Source of the DNA: Arbacia lixula
Taxonomy: Eukaryota > Echinodermata > Echinoidea > Arbacioida > Arbaciidae
Reading direction: 5' to 3'
DNA length: 64,000 nt
Assembly: GCA_963669155.1 (NCBI GenBank)
Contig: OZ022585.1
Location: 13,637,229-13,701,228, forward strand
Below the pieces are notes generated by a model. That model was given only the letters and a program-made list of their open reading frames with translations, was not told where the DNA came from and did not search any database. Shown here one piece after another: positions 33,801 to 42,936 of this stretch (position 1 is its first letter; the number at the start of each line of letters is the position of its first letter). Made by a program: the position numbers and the translations under genes.

Positions 33801-34862
33801 GATGCATTGTGGGAAAACATTTTCCCTGTGTGCGAGATGGAGAATTGGTCATCTATTTTGTATAATTGCGCAAATTGTGTGCTGTAGTACCATGAAGTAT
33901 GTGAAGTAGACTAAACCGATATGCTAACCCTCTAGATGTAACCTCAACCCTAATCATACACCCAAACACTGAACACTATCCATAAAGTTTCAAATTGTAG
34001 ATTGTGGTCGAGAACAAAACAAGAATATTAACAAGCAATGTACCGTTTATCCCATATGTGTGTAGTTTGTTTCATTTATCAGCCTGACTCCTGTAAGCTT
34101 GCAGATGACACTGTAAGGATTTTGGAGAGATTTGATGGGAGCAATCGTTTTTTTGTTTTGTGCACAATTATGGAGCCCGACATGAACAAAAATACAACTT
34201 ATTTAAAGAGAAATTTACTAATCATGCAATATCAAATACTGAAAAATATGCAATTCTAGTTATTCAAAAATAACTTTGTAGAGTTACTGATAAGGCCCTT
34301 TCCTACTTCATGAGCGATGCGCTCAACAATACAATACATAGGATTGTGAATGTAATTGCACTGACCATATTATTGTGTTAAAAGCCATGTGCAGGCTCAC
34401 AACATCTGCCGGTAGTCTTTAACTTTACCAAGTGCACCATGATCATTTTAGAACACTTGTAGTGCCTGTCCATTTGTTTCTTGCTTGAAAAATTCGAACT
34501 TGATAGTTGTACTGACATACAGAGTACATACATGTACACAAGTAAGAGCAAAGAGCAAAATGCACTGCACAGTTTGTTTCCCATACATGCAGTTCATTTA
34601 TTTATCTCTCTCAGTTCTGAGTGCGCCATCATTGCAAATATAAAAGTGAAGTTTAGGTCTTGATACACTGTTGTCAATCATATGACCGATATGAAAGTTA
34701 TGGTGCATGTTTTGAATATATCTTTCTTTGGGCAGTGCGACCATCGGAGTGTTTTTCTGCGGTCCTCAAAGCCTGTCCTCCATCCTGCACAAGAGCTGCA
34801 ACAAGTACACGGCTGACGAATCCGATGGCACACGCTTTGTCTACTACAAGGAGAACTTCTAA
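21741..34862 (+). CDS. CYBB-like (NOX2): NADPH oxidase, NOX2 (gp91phox)-type heavy chain; 13 exons, first coding exon not found
   Basis: Exons are 21741-21836, 22290-22409, 23078-23299, 23998-24116, 24721-24801, 25106-25226, 25763-25855, 26244-26378, 28518-28636, 30005-30124, 30824-31016, 32735-32859 and 34736-34862. They total 1671 bp, an exact frame of 556 residues plus stop; human NOX2 has 570, so only a short N-terminal exon is missing. The enzyme passes electrons from NADPH through FAD and two hemes to oxygen, making superoxide at phagosome or plasma membranes. Heme ligands fit H89/H103 (TFH...VVH) and H197/H210 (THH...AHG). The FAD motif HPFTLTS is at 323-329, NADPH sites are DGPFG (373-377) and GAGIGVTP (393-400), then FCGP (522-525) and the C-terminal KENF typical of NOX1-3. 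There are no EF-hands (not NOX5) and no peroxidase domain (not DUOX). By family rules it should need p22phox. All introns are GT-AG. Confidence 0.93.
22290..22409 (+). CDS. CYBB-like (NOX2): NOX exon 2
   Basis: Encodes [20 protein letters not shown] and [10 protein letters not shown], the second membrane helix and following loop, among the most conserved parts of NOX2. Phase 0 at both ends. Confidence 0.92.
23078..23299 (+). CDS. CYBB-like (NOX2): NOX exon 3
   Basis: Encodes [14 protein letters not shown] through [10 protein letters not shown], carrying the first heme-ligand pair 14 residues apart as in human NOX2 (H101/H115), then a variable outside loop. Donor GTGAGT. Confidence 0.92.
23640..23885. 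repeat. Dispersed repeat shared with 58838-59058
   Basis: Inside the NOX intron, this roughly 240-bp segment matches the stretch just 3' of the SDR gene in the same orientation. Shared blocks include CTTTGGTTACTGC, GGTGCAATTAAG-like sequence and TTTACRAAGCCC. No TIR was recognised; it may be a SINE or a MITE fragment. Confidence 0.6.
23998..24116 (+). CDS. CYBB-like (NOX2): NOX exon 4
   Basis: Encodes [12 protein letters not shown] and the next membrane helix ([16 protein letters not shown]). It ends in phase 2 within an Arg codon (AG/G). Confidence 0.88.
24721..24801 (+). CDS. CYBB-like (NOX2): NOX exon 5
   Basis: Encodes [18 protein letters not shown] and AMLLAHG, holding the second heme-ligand pair. 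Acceptor CTGCAG, donor GTATGT. Confidence 0.93.
25106..25226 (+). CDS. CYBB-like (NOX2): NOX exon 6
   Basis: Encodes the extracellular loop after heme helix five ([14 protein letters not shown] ... [10 protein letters not shown]). Sequence is variable in the family; two or three Cys could form a disulfide. Placed by splice signals and frame. Confidence 0.87.
25763..25855 (+). CDS. CYBB-like (NOX2): NOX exon 7
   Basis: Encodes [19 protein letters not shown], the last membrane helix, ending TIVQ. Donor GTAAGT. Confidence 0.92.
26244..26378 (+). CDS. CYBB-like (NOX2): NOX exon 8 (FAD-binding)
   Basis: Encodes [20 protein letters not shown] and WHPFTLTS, the FAD-binding start of the dehydrogenase domain. 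The exon end and donor (ACCCTCACATCA/GTAAGT) are copied several times downstream in the intron (27205-27675). Confidence 0.93.
26465..27208. mobile_element. Family C element, copy 1 (in NOX intron)
   Basis: It shares about 650 bp with 27757-28430, including GTGCGAAAAGATC, CAAATCCAATGCAAATTCTG and AATTAGCATAATTAATTAAT-type sequence. Its right end reads AGCCCAGGCTATATAGGG followed by TTAA, the inverse of the left end of copy 2. Its own left end is missing. It is a TTAA-flanked non-autonomous element. Confidence 0.65.
27205..27675 (+). repeat. Array of decoy copies of the NOX exon 8 donor junction
   Basis: Copies of the last bases of exon 8 with the splice donor and first intron bases recur near 27211, 27304, 27471, 27562 and 27648. 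Each is close to TTCACCCTCACATCAGTAAG and is followed by the same pyrimidine-rich intron sequence (TTTCTCCACCCCCTTCCACC). Three keep a GTAAGT donor; the others have GCAAGT and GTCAGC. Unit spacing is about 85-165 bp. Confidence 0.85.
27757..28430. mobile_element. Family C element, copy 2 (in NOX intron)
   Basis: It begins after TTAA at 27753-27756 with CCCTATCTAGCCCGGG, the inverse of the right end of copy 1, and then runs parallel to copy 1. The right end is truncated near 28430. A third relative lies at 36120-36770. Confidence 0.65.
28518..28636 (+). CDS. CYBB-like (NOX2): NOX exon 9
   Basis: Encodes [18 protein letters not shown] through PITQLPR, matching the human segment EEDFFSIHIRIVGDWT. 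It ends in phase 2, donor GTGGGT. The 3' part of this exon is duplicated twice downstream in the intron. Confidence 0.9.
28735..28945 (+). pseudogene. Partial duplicate of NOX exon 9 end, donor and intron start (copy 1)
   Basis: 28738-28797 repeats the last 60 bp of exon 9 with substitutions (GATGGGGGCTGACCAGC, ACCCAGCTGCTCAG) and its donor GTGGGT. Purine-rich intron sequence follows, ending GGGGGGATGACTGGATGG, parallel to 28637-28734. It is too short to be a functional exon. Confidence 0.85.
28950..29262 (+). mobile_element. CR1/L2-like LINE 3' end with (TTA)n tail
   Basis: 29022-29150 encodes [20 protein letters not shown] and [18 protein letters not shown] and then a stop, the standard C-terminus of CR1-type elements (GxRAFxxxAPxLWNxLP...). 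It is followed by a short 3' UTR and ends in ATTATTATTATTATTA, a microsatellite tail usual for this clade. It is inserted between two duplicates of the exon 9 junction. 5' truncated. Confidence 0.8.
29263..29370 (+). pseudogene. Partial duplicate of NOX exon 9 end and intron start (copy 2)
   Basis: TTACCCAGCTGCCCAGATGG at 29270 repeats the exon 9 end, with GATGGG in place of the donor GGTGGG, so the donor is broken. The following purine-rich stretch again parallels the true intron start (GTGTTGGAAAGGGTCTGGG). Confidence 0.8.
29574..29933. mobile_element. Foldback MITE, family B copy 2 (in NOX intron)
   Basis: The outer ends read ATACTGTACTGG and CCAGTACAGTAT, and the arms are inverted copies over about 170 bp each (TTGCCAATGGTCTTAAATTC against GAATTTAAGACCATTGGTAA). 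It is nearly identical in layout to 57610-57979. Confidence 0.8.
30005..30124 (+). CDS. CYBB-like (NOX2): NOX exon 10 (NADPH-binding)
   Basis: Encodes [15 protein letters not shown] and [16 protein letters not shown], the pyrophosphate and ribose-binding part of the NADPH site. It ends in phase 2 (TG/). Confidence 0.94.
30824..31016 (+). CDS. CYBB-like (NOX2): NOX exon 11
   Basis: Encodes [20 protein letters not shown] and [14 protein letters not shown], matching [22 protein letters not shown] of the human enzyme. The split codon with exon 10 gives Cys where NOX2 has Trp. Confidence 0.93.
31063..31105 (+). pseudogene. Decoy copy of the NOX exon 12 acceptor (copy a)
   Basis: CCCCCAGGCTAAGAACATCA repeats the acceptor and first codons of exon 12 (true site 32734/32735). 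Read in the NOX frame it gives AKNINI and then a stop, so its use would truncate the protein. Confidence 0.8.
31165..31223 (+). pseudogene. Decoy copy of the NOX exon 12 acceptor (copy b)
   Basis: It matches copy a and extends further upstream (CTGTATAATGATCTTTTATC) and downstream (GGAGGAC), parallel to the true exon 12 boundary. It carries the same in-frame stop after AKNINI. Confidence 0.8.
31224..31536. mobile_element. MITE with CCATTTCGTAATT-type end (inverted copy of 8139-8481)
   Basis: Read on the minus strand it matches 8139-8481 over about 310 bp (for example GAGCAGATTATTGCTTTTAG and GACTATCTAATGAATTCC in inverse). The end near 31224 is truncated at the decoy acceptor copy. Confidence 0.75.
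31538..31628 (+). pseudogene. Decoy copy of the NOX exon 12 acceptor (copy c)
   Basis: TGATTCTGCCTTTTATCCCA, then GACTTAGAACATCTACATGC and AGAGGACAGA, repeat the true boundary at 32710-32765 with small changes. The upstream flank TCCATGGTCGTTG also matches 32320-32340 beside the true exon, where a MITE has since been inserted. Confidence 0.8.
31629..32141. mobile_element. Complex foldback element with five GCGTCTTCATTAGC motifs
   Basis: GCGTCTTCATTAGC occurs at 31631 and 31706; its inverse GCTAATGAAGACGC occurs at 31918, 32041 and 32126. The arms between hold repeated AGCTCG/CGAGCT and TAGCTAG words. This nested inverted layout fits a foldback transposon enlarged by internal duplication. It has no coding potential. 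Confidence 0.75.
32342..32698. mobile_element. TA-flanked MITE (CTGTAAAAGTGGAAATTTTCG ends)
   Basis: The ends are exact inverses for about 23 bp (starting CTGTAAAAGTGGAAATTTTC), with TA on both sides at 32340-32341 and 32699-32700, as in Tc1/mariner/pogo-type insertions. CpG-rich TTTCGCG words fill the arms. It interrupts sequence that is continuous in decoy copy c. Confidence 0.85.
32735..32859 (+). CDS. CYBB-like (NOX2): NOX exon 12
   Basis: Encodes [20 protein letters not shown], then [17 protein letters not shown]. This matches the human [20 protein letters not shown] segment. Donor GTAAGT, phase 2. Its acceptor region has three decoy copies upstream. Confidence 0.93.
32885..33715. repeat. 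75-bp minisatellite in the NOX intron (about 10-11 copies)
   Basis: The landmark CACACAGTATATAGGGG recurs at 75-bp steps (for example 32979, 33054, 33129). The unit length is a multiple of three, so long open frames run through it on both strands (25-residue periods such as [19 protein letters not shown]); these are not genes. One copy near 33480 has a small insertion. A T-run plus CAG lies just before the array. Confidence 0.92.
34736..34862 (+). CDS. CYBB-like (NOX2): NOX exon 13 (last coding exon)
   Basis: Encodes [20 protein letters not shown] through RFVYYKENF and stop TAA at 34860-34862. The CGP motif contacts NADPH in the family, and the C-terminal ENF is that of NOX1-3. The following 3' UTR has no close canonical AATAAA. 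Confidence 0.94.
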
Positions 34863-36115
34863 AGTCTTGAGGCAAAGCTAGTCATGGCCCATGTGAACCA
34901 AATGTGAGATCATGCCGAAGGTGCTCAATATGGTTCTAATTTGCTACTTTATTTATTATATTTTTTGTTATTCTTTGTTGATAGATTATAGGCCTAACTG
35001 GTGATATGAGTTGTTTCCCTCCTTTTGCTGAAAATCATCTTTTGATAACTTTATCTCATTGTAAAGTAATCAGTTCTGCATATATATATTATCATGTAAT
35101 TTGTTAATTACACACTTGATGAATTTGTGAAATGGTACAGTACTGCACTTGGGAAATTATAAATTTGACAGTGCATATTTTTGTGAATGACTAGCTCCAG
35201 ATTATGCACTTCAGGGTATATGATAAATAAGATACATGACCAATAATACTTTTTTCTTGATGTTGTTAGGTTTGGAATCCCCTCAATCCTGATATTGTCA
35301 TGTTCAGTAAGTTGAATTGATGTTTATATGTTTGTGTGTCTTCAGCATTGTTTGTGTTATTATCACTTTATATATATGCAATATTTAAAAAAGACAATAA
35401 TGTTACGTTACTAAGCCTGATCCAGAAATGTTTGTCATACAGGCCTATGCCATCATACATAGGTATTGTTCAGATATTTAGTGATAATTACATTGTTTTG
35501 TATGATTTTGGTCTTGTAAGATACACATATTATCATGTTTTGTCCAGTTCTATATTCATCCATTCTGCATTCTTGTAATCCTATCTGTTCAACATGTCTT
35601 TATAAATGATGCACTCTTGTCTGTTAAAAACGTCTTTATGTGAACTGTTGTATACATAGTATGGTTGTCAAAATTAATGTGTACTGCTAGTATCCACGCA
35701 AAAAAAAAGCAGTATAAATTATATTTACTGGTAAAGAGATATATATTTTATAAAGACACATAATATATGTCAGGGCATTTTTGAAGAAAAATAATGAAAT
35801 CATTTATGCGACTTAAACATTCCAATGTTTAGCAGTTGAAGTAATGTAGCTATTTATAGGAATAGTTTTGTCTATATTATTCAATAATGGATGATGACAG
35901 ATATCAATTTATGTTAGTACATAAGTGCTGTAAATACTGTATCTGCTGGTGATGGGTAATAGTAGTGCTATGATCCACTAACTAACTGCAACAATGGACA
36001 GTGCTCTCTATTTTTATATTACATCTGGCTAATTACGCTAGAATGAGCGCAGGTTAATGTGCCTGTGTGAAAGTCATGAATACTGACCAATGTGCACTTA
36101 CATGTACATCAAGGC
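34863..36115 (+). other. NOX 3' UTR and downstream sequence
   Basis: AT-rich, without recognised gene or strong repeat. The UTR end was not located; no AATAAA lies within the first few hundred bases. Confidence 0.4.
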
Positions 36116-36119
36116 TTAA

Positions 36120-36770
36120 CCCTAATACCCCCGTCAAATTTTTGTCAGTACTTCTGAACACCTCCATATTTCAGAACGAAATTTCATGACTTTTTTCTTT
36201 GATCCTTCCCGCGTATTTTGATACCAAATTTATGGCAATCAGACTTACCATGTGTGTGTCAGATTACATTTACCGAACACATGTCTCTGAAATTTTGCTA
36301 TTTCTCTATAAGACTGTGTATAACCCTTTGGGCAAAATCAGAAGTTTTTCCATTTTATGTAAATACTTTTCTAGTAAGTATCATTGTTTCAAAAAGTGCA
36401 ATTAATTACCACACACACACACACACCCACACCCAAATTGCAAAACACGCCTGACGAAAAACAAAGAAATACATAAGGAAGTTGAAAAACAATAAAATAT
36501 GGAAGAAATAATTACCACAACCTATCTTTTTCTATCAGGAATTGATGTGGGAGTTATGAAAGACATTTGTACCAAAAATTGTTATTCCTGAGGCCTTAAT
36601 TAGTGAGAAATACCAAAATGTATGATTTCTAGCATAAATTAGCATAAATTAATTAATTTAAAAAAATAAAAGGATTTTTCGTAAAGTTAGCTTTACAAGT
36701 TTATAGATTACATAATTCTTGACCCTAGTGCAAAATTTTAAGGGCAATCGGGCGACCCGTGGCCGAGATC
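36120..36770. mobile_element. Family C element, copy 3
   Basis: It starts after TTAA (36116-36119) with CCCTAATACCCCCGTCAAAT. It shares TTTCATGACTTTTTTC, AACAAAGAAATACATAAG and the TTAATTAATT region with the two NOX-intron copies. It contains an (AC)n run at 36410-36430. The right end is unclear. Confidence 0.5.
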
Positions 36771-37273
36771 TCGGGCCCAATGTAATGGAGGACCAATGTG
36801 ATGTTCTGACACACCCATGTAATGCATAAACTATGCCTGACGATCCACCTGTATCTAACCCTCCTAAGCTCTTGTACAAGCGCCTTGGTATTGTTGTTTA
36901 CCTGAATATTCAACACGACTTTATCCTCCCCACCGGAGATATACAGGTAACAACACTGTATATTTTCACATATATATCGGTACAATGAGTGTTCTATCAT
37001 TGCTGTGTGATGTTATAGATGACAAAAAGGTGAATGGGATACATGCTTTCTCTTACATGGTACACAGCTTTATTTTTTTCTATGTTTTGTTGATATATTA
37101 TATATCATTTTATACTAGTAGCATTATCAAAATCATCTTGTAGGATAAGAAAAAAATCTGGAGAACATATCTGTACAGTTCCCACTACAATGGTGTTGTT
37201 ACATGTACAATGTTATCTTGATGAATTGTCTTTCATTGAATTTATACTCCATTGACAGACCAACACTTCATTC

Positions 37274-37399
37274 TACAGTAGAGCCTGAGATGAACGTCAC
37301 AGCTGATTGCAAGCAAATGCAATCAGCTCCATACATTTACTGCACTCTGACTGCAAATGATTGCAATCAGCTGTGACATTGATCTCAGACCCAACTGTA
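37274..37399. mobile_element. Small palindromic MITE (about 125 bp)
   Basis: Inverted halves GCCTGAGATGAACGTCACAG and CTGTGACATTGATCTCAGAC surround TGATTGCA/TGCAATCA repeats. It is almost entirely self-complementary. Confidence 0.65.
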
Positions 37400-37739
37400 A
37401 ATCAAGTTCGACAGATAGTGAAGGTAAAGGAATAATATATATTTTTGATACTTTTATATTATGTCTAACATGTGTATCATGATTATATTTTGGGAGGGGG
37501 TCTAGACACATACACAAACATTTGGGCTAATTCAATCATGTTTTATTTATCATTTATCAATATATTCTGTCCCACACAAGTCAGTTTTCTTCCTGGTGGA
37601 GGTGTAAACATTTGATATTAACCTGTTAACTAGGAGATTTGAGGCCAGCGCTAACAGCCTAAAACATGATTATTTTGGCCTACCTAGCCTCTGTACTGTG
37701 CATATGCATACCGGTTGCTTGTGGCCATTGCCATTGTGT

Positions 37740-38235
37740 GTCTACTGGAGATTTTGCATTGTGTTTATCATTGACCTTTGACATGTGACCTTTCAGGGAT
37801 TGTACCAGAAATGCAATCAGTGTAACTCTATGTAGTGATCCATCTCTGCACCATTATTATTATTACATTATTAATTATATTACATTATTGGATTGTGAAA
37901 AATAACAATTTGGGGGCAATTATTTGGCCAATTTTTGCCAAGGTCATTAACATATGACAATGTCTAACATATGACAATGTTAGTCTATTTCCAAGTAATG
38001 CTCCATCTTTGCACTTTTTTTTATTGGATTTGTATCCATTGTGAGAAAAGGAAAATTTGTGGGCAATTTTTAGAAAGTCCTTTGACCTCCGTCAGAATTG
38101 ACCTTTATTTTACACTCACTGCTTATTGGTTTCATGACATATGCACAAAACAGACAAAAAAACAGACTTGGGACAGACGGACATACGAAGGGACAACCCC
38201 AAAACAGAGTGCCTATGGCCACTTTGTGGCAGAGG
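37740..38235. repeat. Dispersed repeat (TGACCTTTGAC type), copy 1
   Basis: It shares CCTTTCAGGGATT, GTAGTGATCCATCTCTG-type blocks and repeated TGACCT words with 45540-46000. It ends in GCCACTTTGTGGCAGAGGCATAATTA-like sequence, a self-complementary end. Class unknown. Confidence 0.5.
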
Positions 38236-39720
38236 CATAATTATGGAATTAGGGGAATCATGGTACATGTATACAGTACATTATTTTGTGATTATTGTAT
38301 GGGAACAATTTAGCTCTAAATCGTGAGTTATGTAGGGGTAGGAGGTACTTGCAGAAAGTTGCAATTGATTAGATATAGGTATGAATGATAATGAATTCGA
38401 CTTAGATTGCTGTCATGATTATATATATATGGAAAGCTTTTAACCTGCATGATCTCAAGTTTAAAAGAAATTTGATGACAGTGTTGCAAAGTAGTTATCA
38501 TCAAGTGATTCCAACCAGTACTAATTATTTTCATTGCCTTAAAATCAAACTAGGTCATGTCATAGTGGCTTTGATCCATCTATGATCCATCTATGTGCCA
38601 TATGTGTGTAAGGATGTAATTTGCTGCCTCTGAACAATGTTACAGTACATGTATTATAAAGTCTGATTATGCTATGTCACACACACGTTCAATATAGAGT
38701 CATATGAGATAATATTGACTGCCTCAAGACTGGGTATTAACCTCCTGCGTGCCAGACAAAATGCTGCTCTATGGGATTTGCGTGTGTTAATGGTGAAACA
38801 ATCCACAATTGGCAAGTTACAAGTTAATTGTTGTTTGCATTATCAGGAAGAATATGTGATTTTTCTATATATGTGCAAGGAACTTTAGAAATTAACAATT
38901 ATTAATGAATAACTTTCAGCATGTGAATGCAGATTAGGGATGATTTTACCATGTGGAATGGTTTAACACATGTTTTATATCAGATAATATTCCCAGAATA
39001 TCTATTTTCTTCATTGCCATAAATGTGGGTATGTATTGTTGAACTTTGTGAATTTGTGTACTTGTACTTGAATTTCATACAGGAATGGGTGAAGGGTTTG
39101 ACATGAATTTATTTTGTAAGAACAATAAAAATACACTATACATGTATTAGCATAATAATGTCATTACATAATTAAAAGAAAACTTCAATAAACGAAGATG
39201 AAAAGAAACTACTGTAATCCTGCCACATGCACTTCATAGCCTTTTTTTATTGGAGGCCCAAGACACGTTTGTACCTCTTCTACTTCTACCTCTCCCTCTG
39301 CACATCTCTCATTCCCACTTCTCCATTACAACCACACACAGACACAGACACACAGTTGCTCCAATGTTTGGGTACCCTTTTGTTCTCTCTTTTGTTTAAC
39401 TTCTCCTGCAACACCAATTTTTCACTCCCACAATTATTGACAATGTTAAAGCGATAAACCACCCTAAAATTAAGTTGGTTTCAATAGATGGGTTTACTAA
39501 TGTAGTCAAATTTATGCGACGTTTCTTCCCTCGGGGCCTAGTAACGAGTTATTCCATTAACCTGTACCCAATAATGGTATTTAAGTACTTGGAATCCACT
39601 TTGCATACATTAGTTGCTGCTATATCGGGCAAACATTGGACAAGTTTTCCAGTTGTCAGGGGCAACCTTTGTTTAACTGGTATACATAAAATTTGAATAT
39701 GTCAGTAAACCGGTCTATTG
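38236..39720. other. Intergenic stretch without recognised gene
   Basis: Frames such as 39227-39457 are not recognisable. An AATAAA at 39123 has no linked gene. Nothing else stands out. Confidence 0.35.
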
Positions 39721-39721
39721 T

Positions 39722-40125
39722 AGCAGAAACCTGAAAGAAACATTAGTGAAGGTCCGACGTCAAAGAATGAGAAAGTTATGATCTTCAAAAATTTCAATTT
39801 TGTGACGTCACATGCACAGAGCTTTCCCATATACAGTGTATTGTGTGCTGTACGATTCCATAAATTCCTCTTTTTTTCTGTTTTTGATGAAGGATTTTTT
39901 TTCACGGAGGTCTGTGTGTAAAATTGTGTTTCTAACAATGTATCAAATGCACAGGTACAATGATGCATATCCTTTTGAAAAAAAAAAGAGTACACAACAT
40001 ATTGGAGAGCATTTCGCATGTGACATCACAAAATCCAAACTTTCAACAATCGTAAACTTTCTTATCCTTTGAGGGATTTCCATCGAACCTTCAGTGATAT
40101 GTTTCTTTCATGGTTCTGCTTTTAG
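39722..40125. mobile_element. Foldback MITE (about 400 bp)
   Basis: GCAGAAACCTGAAAGAAACA with GTGAAGGTCCGA at the left is mirrored by CCTTCAGTGATATGTTTCTT and TCATGGTTCTGC at the right. The inner arms carry GTGACGTCACATGC against GCATGTGACATCAC. The centre is unpaired. Confidence 0.7.
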
Positions 40126-40701
40126 CAAAATCGTCTGAACTTCAGGATCAGCTATCATTGTGTGTTGAACTGTTAAAAAAAACACAATGCAGCTCTTGAA
40201 CATACACACACAGACACATATTCATACCCCCATACAGAGCAAACTAATACTGTAGGCATTTCACTTTAACAGTACTTTATTTCATTGTGGTGTTGACAAA
40301 CAACACATTTTGGAATGGTATATAAAGGCATATACTGTCAATGTGTCAATGTGCGAAAAAATGAATAACAACATCCCTAAATAATCCTAACAAGATGTAG
40401 AGAGGAAAGGACATATCAATATAATCATACATATAAACTAAGGTGTGTGTGGGGGGGGGGGATACAAGCAAGATACATCAATTTGATTAATGAGAAGTGA
40501 CAGAAATGAGGTTGTAGGTGTGGTCTATTCAATGAAGGTAGACCACCATTGTGGCAATGTCTCGCATCAAACAAAAAGAGTTCAACCCCTGTATGGTGAA
40601 AATCCAAACTCTGGAATAAGAAATGCAGACACTAACATCACTTATTAATATAATTTGTATTTTTTAACTTGTTCTGCGCCAGACAGGGGACATGTGTGAA
40701 A

Positions 40702-40915
40702 TAGAGTACCGAAGTGTGACGTCATTTAGCATTATTGTCAAGACAACTGGTTCTAAACTATGCGTGTAGAGCAAGGAGCTGCGATCACAGCAGGGACTCT
40801 ACTTGGGAGTGCCTGACACTGGCCCACAGACAATATCGGACCAGTAAAATGATTTTCTTTAGAACCACTTGTCTTGACAACATGCTCATATTTACGACAC
40901 GACTTTGGTACTCTA
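40702..40915. mobile_element. MITE family E, copy 1
   Basis: The ends are TAGAGTACCGAAGTGTG and its approximate inverse, CACGACTTTGGTACTCTA. The inner blocks TTGTCAAGACAA and TTGTCTTGACAA are also inverted. A diverged relative is at 63141-63362. Confidence 0.75.
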
Positions 40916-41353
40916 TTTGGGGCTTATATATACAAGGTGATAATGTATTCGCACCTCTCTGTGACAAGCCCAGTAACAAAGCATTTCGCCGCTTTCCTTG
41001 CACAAATCCTGTTTTTAATTGGGCTGACAAATAAGCATATGGTTGTTGCTTTGTCTGGCAAAACTTGGAAAAAGCTTTGGGGTCATCACTCATATGGATA
41101 CAACCTGAATATGTTGGTAAACCTGTCTCTTCTATGAGTCCACCACATAGAGAGAGAAATCATAATTTTATTGGATTTAAACAAAAAATGAATTGGCATG
41201 AATAGATGTTATAAATCTGTTTTGAGGAATCACAAACAGGTAAAACAGAGAGCGCAATAGAAAACTGTTTAAATAAGTTAGTAAACAGGTCTCTTCCATC
41301 AAATTGCCACATTAACAAGCAATCACTTGACAAAATGCAAATAAACAAAAATA

Positions 41354-42584
41354 CAGCTTACTCTCGATACAACGAGCACGGATATAACGAGGTTTCGTTA
41401 TAACGAGAGAAATCTCTCGGTCCCAAATGTTTCTACATGCAAACCTATGGTGCAACACGTCGCTTACAACGAGCACGGTTACAACGAGATTTCGTTATAA
41501 CGAGCTTATTCTGTTGACCCCAAGACAAAGAAAAACATAACAATTGCGTCCTGTTACAACGAGGAAGGAAAACTCGAGACATGAAAACACCGGCACCGCA
41601 AGGAGCCAGACACGCATCTCGTAAATACACGGCCACACAACGCAATTGCGTTGTGTGGCCATGTATTACAGCATGTGCACAGTTTCTAATACTGTACATC
41701 ACTCCTTCGCGATCGCACAGCTTACGTACATTGAAAGCACATGGCTTCCAAGTCCGATCCCATCGCGGCAATCAATGATATACGGCGCGTGCACAGTTTG
41801 TGATACATCACTCCTTCGCACAGCGTACGTACATTGAAAGCACATGGTTTGCAAGTCCGATCCCATCGCGGCAATCAATGACACGGTGCGTGCTGAATTG
41901 GCATGATTGGTTGTGTGTCTGATGAGCAGCGATTGAATGGGTTTCTTGACAAAAACAAATGTGATCTCGGACGGGTGAAGTATATTTCATGCACTGAAAT
42001 ATGACATTGAAAGGTTTGAAGAGATAATAAAAAATTCTTCTTGAAATTAGAATACCGCTGGAAATCATCACGATACAAAATGAAATACATGTATGAGCAT
42101 GCAGGGCAGCGTTAATCTTCAACATGGAACCCCCTCTTACTAATTTTGGAATGACCCACAAAGAAAGTGCAGATCATAACGGTGTTGCTACGTCGTTGTG
42201 CAAAACCTATCAGGCGAGCGAGACGCTCTTATCTACCTCCACCTTCCCCTCATATCCTGGCCGTTCAACCCGTTGCGCCGCCTGTTCTCTTGTTTGTCCA
42301 AACAATGAAACAACATGTTTTCTTGTCCAGAAGATTACGAGAACAATTGACCTATTAATTTACTGCAAAATAACACCCATCGTATTGGGAATGGTCTATA
42401 ATTCATTGAATGCAATTAGTTATTGAAACGTCAAAATGTATCAAGGTAGGATAATGTGTTGAGCAAAAATAAATCCCCTTTTCAGTTTGAAAGCGCATAT
42501 CCCTTTTCAGTTTGAAAACGCACGATCGTTATAACGAGGAAAAAGCCCTGGTCCCGACGACCTCGTTTTATCGAGAGTAAGCTG
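41354..42584. mobile_element. TA-flanked pogo/Tigger-like DNA element, non-autonomous
   Basis: The ends CAGCTTACTCTCGATACAAC and GTTTTATCGAGAGTAAGCTG are inverses, each next to TA (41352-41353 and 42585-42586). Inner repeats of CGTTATAACGAG are the sub-terminal words usual in pogo/Tigger-type elements. No transposase frame survives. Inside are a near-perfect palindrome of 20-bp arms centred at 41645/41646 and a tandem duplication of about 107 bp (41680-41890). Confidence 0.8.
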
Positions 42585-42807
42585 TACTAGCAGCATGAAT
42601 GAATGTGTTCTGTATTTAAGGGAGCACGATCAGGGTCCTCTCACCATTAATGGTAACTCTGCCATCAGTGGAAACTACCATGGTAACATCGCTTGACAAC
42701 CAATGAAAAACAAGGTTTCCATAGAAAATGTGATTGGTAGCAAAGTTCCCAGCAATGGTAAGTTTTATGCAACAGGGCCCTGGATAGCAAAACGCTGTAC
42801 ATTTATC

Positions 42808-42936
42808 TTAGGATGGCAGGCCTCCCTGGCTGCGGGAGATCTGCTCCTTGAGGACCATGATGCTAGCCCGCTGCTCTGGGGGCAGGAGGTTGATCTGCTC
42901 GGGGGACAGCTGCAGGACTTGCATGATGAGAGCAGC
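42808..42936 (-). CDS. CSTF2: CSTF2 exon 9 (C-terminal domain)
   Basis: Encodes [36 protein letters not shown] and QGGLPS, then TAA (42808-42810). This is the CSTF_C helix bundle that binds Pcf11 in other animals. Confidence 0.96.
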   Translation of the reverse strand, partial: AALIMQVLQLSPEQINLLPPEQRASIMVLKEQISRSQGGLPS

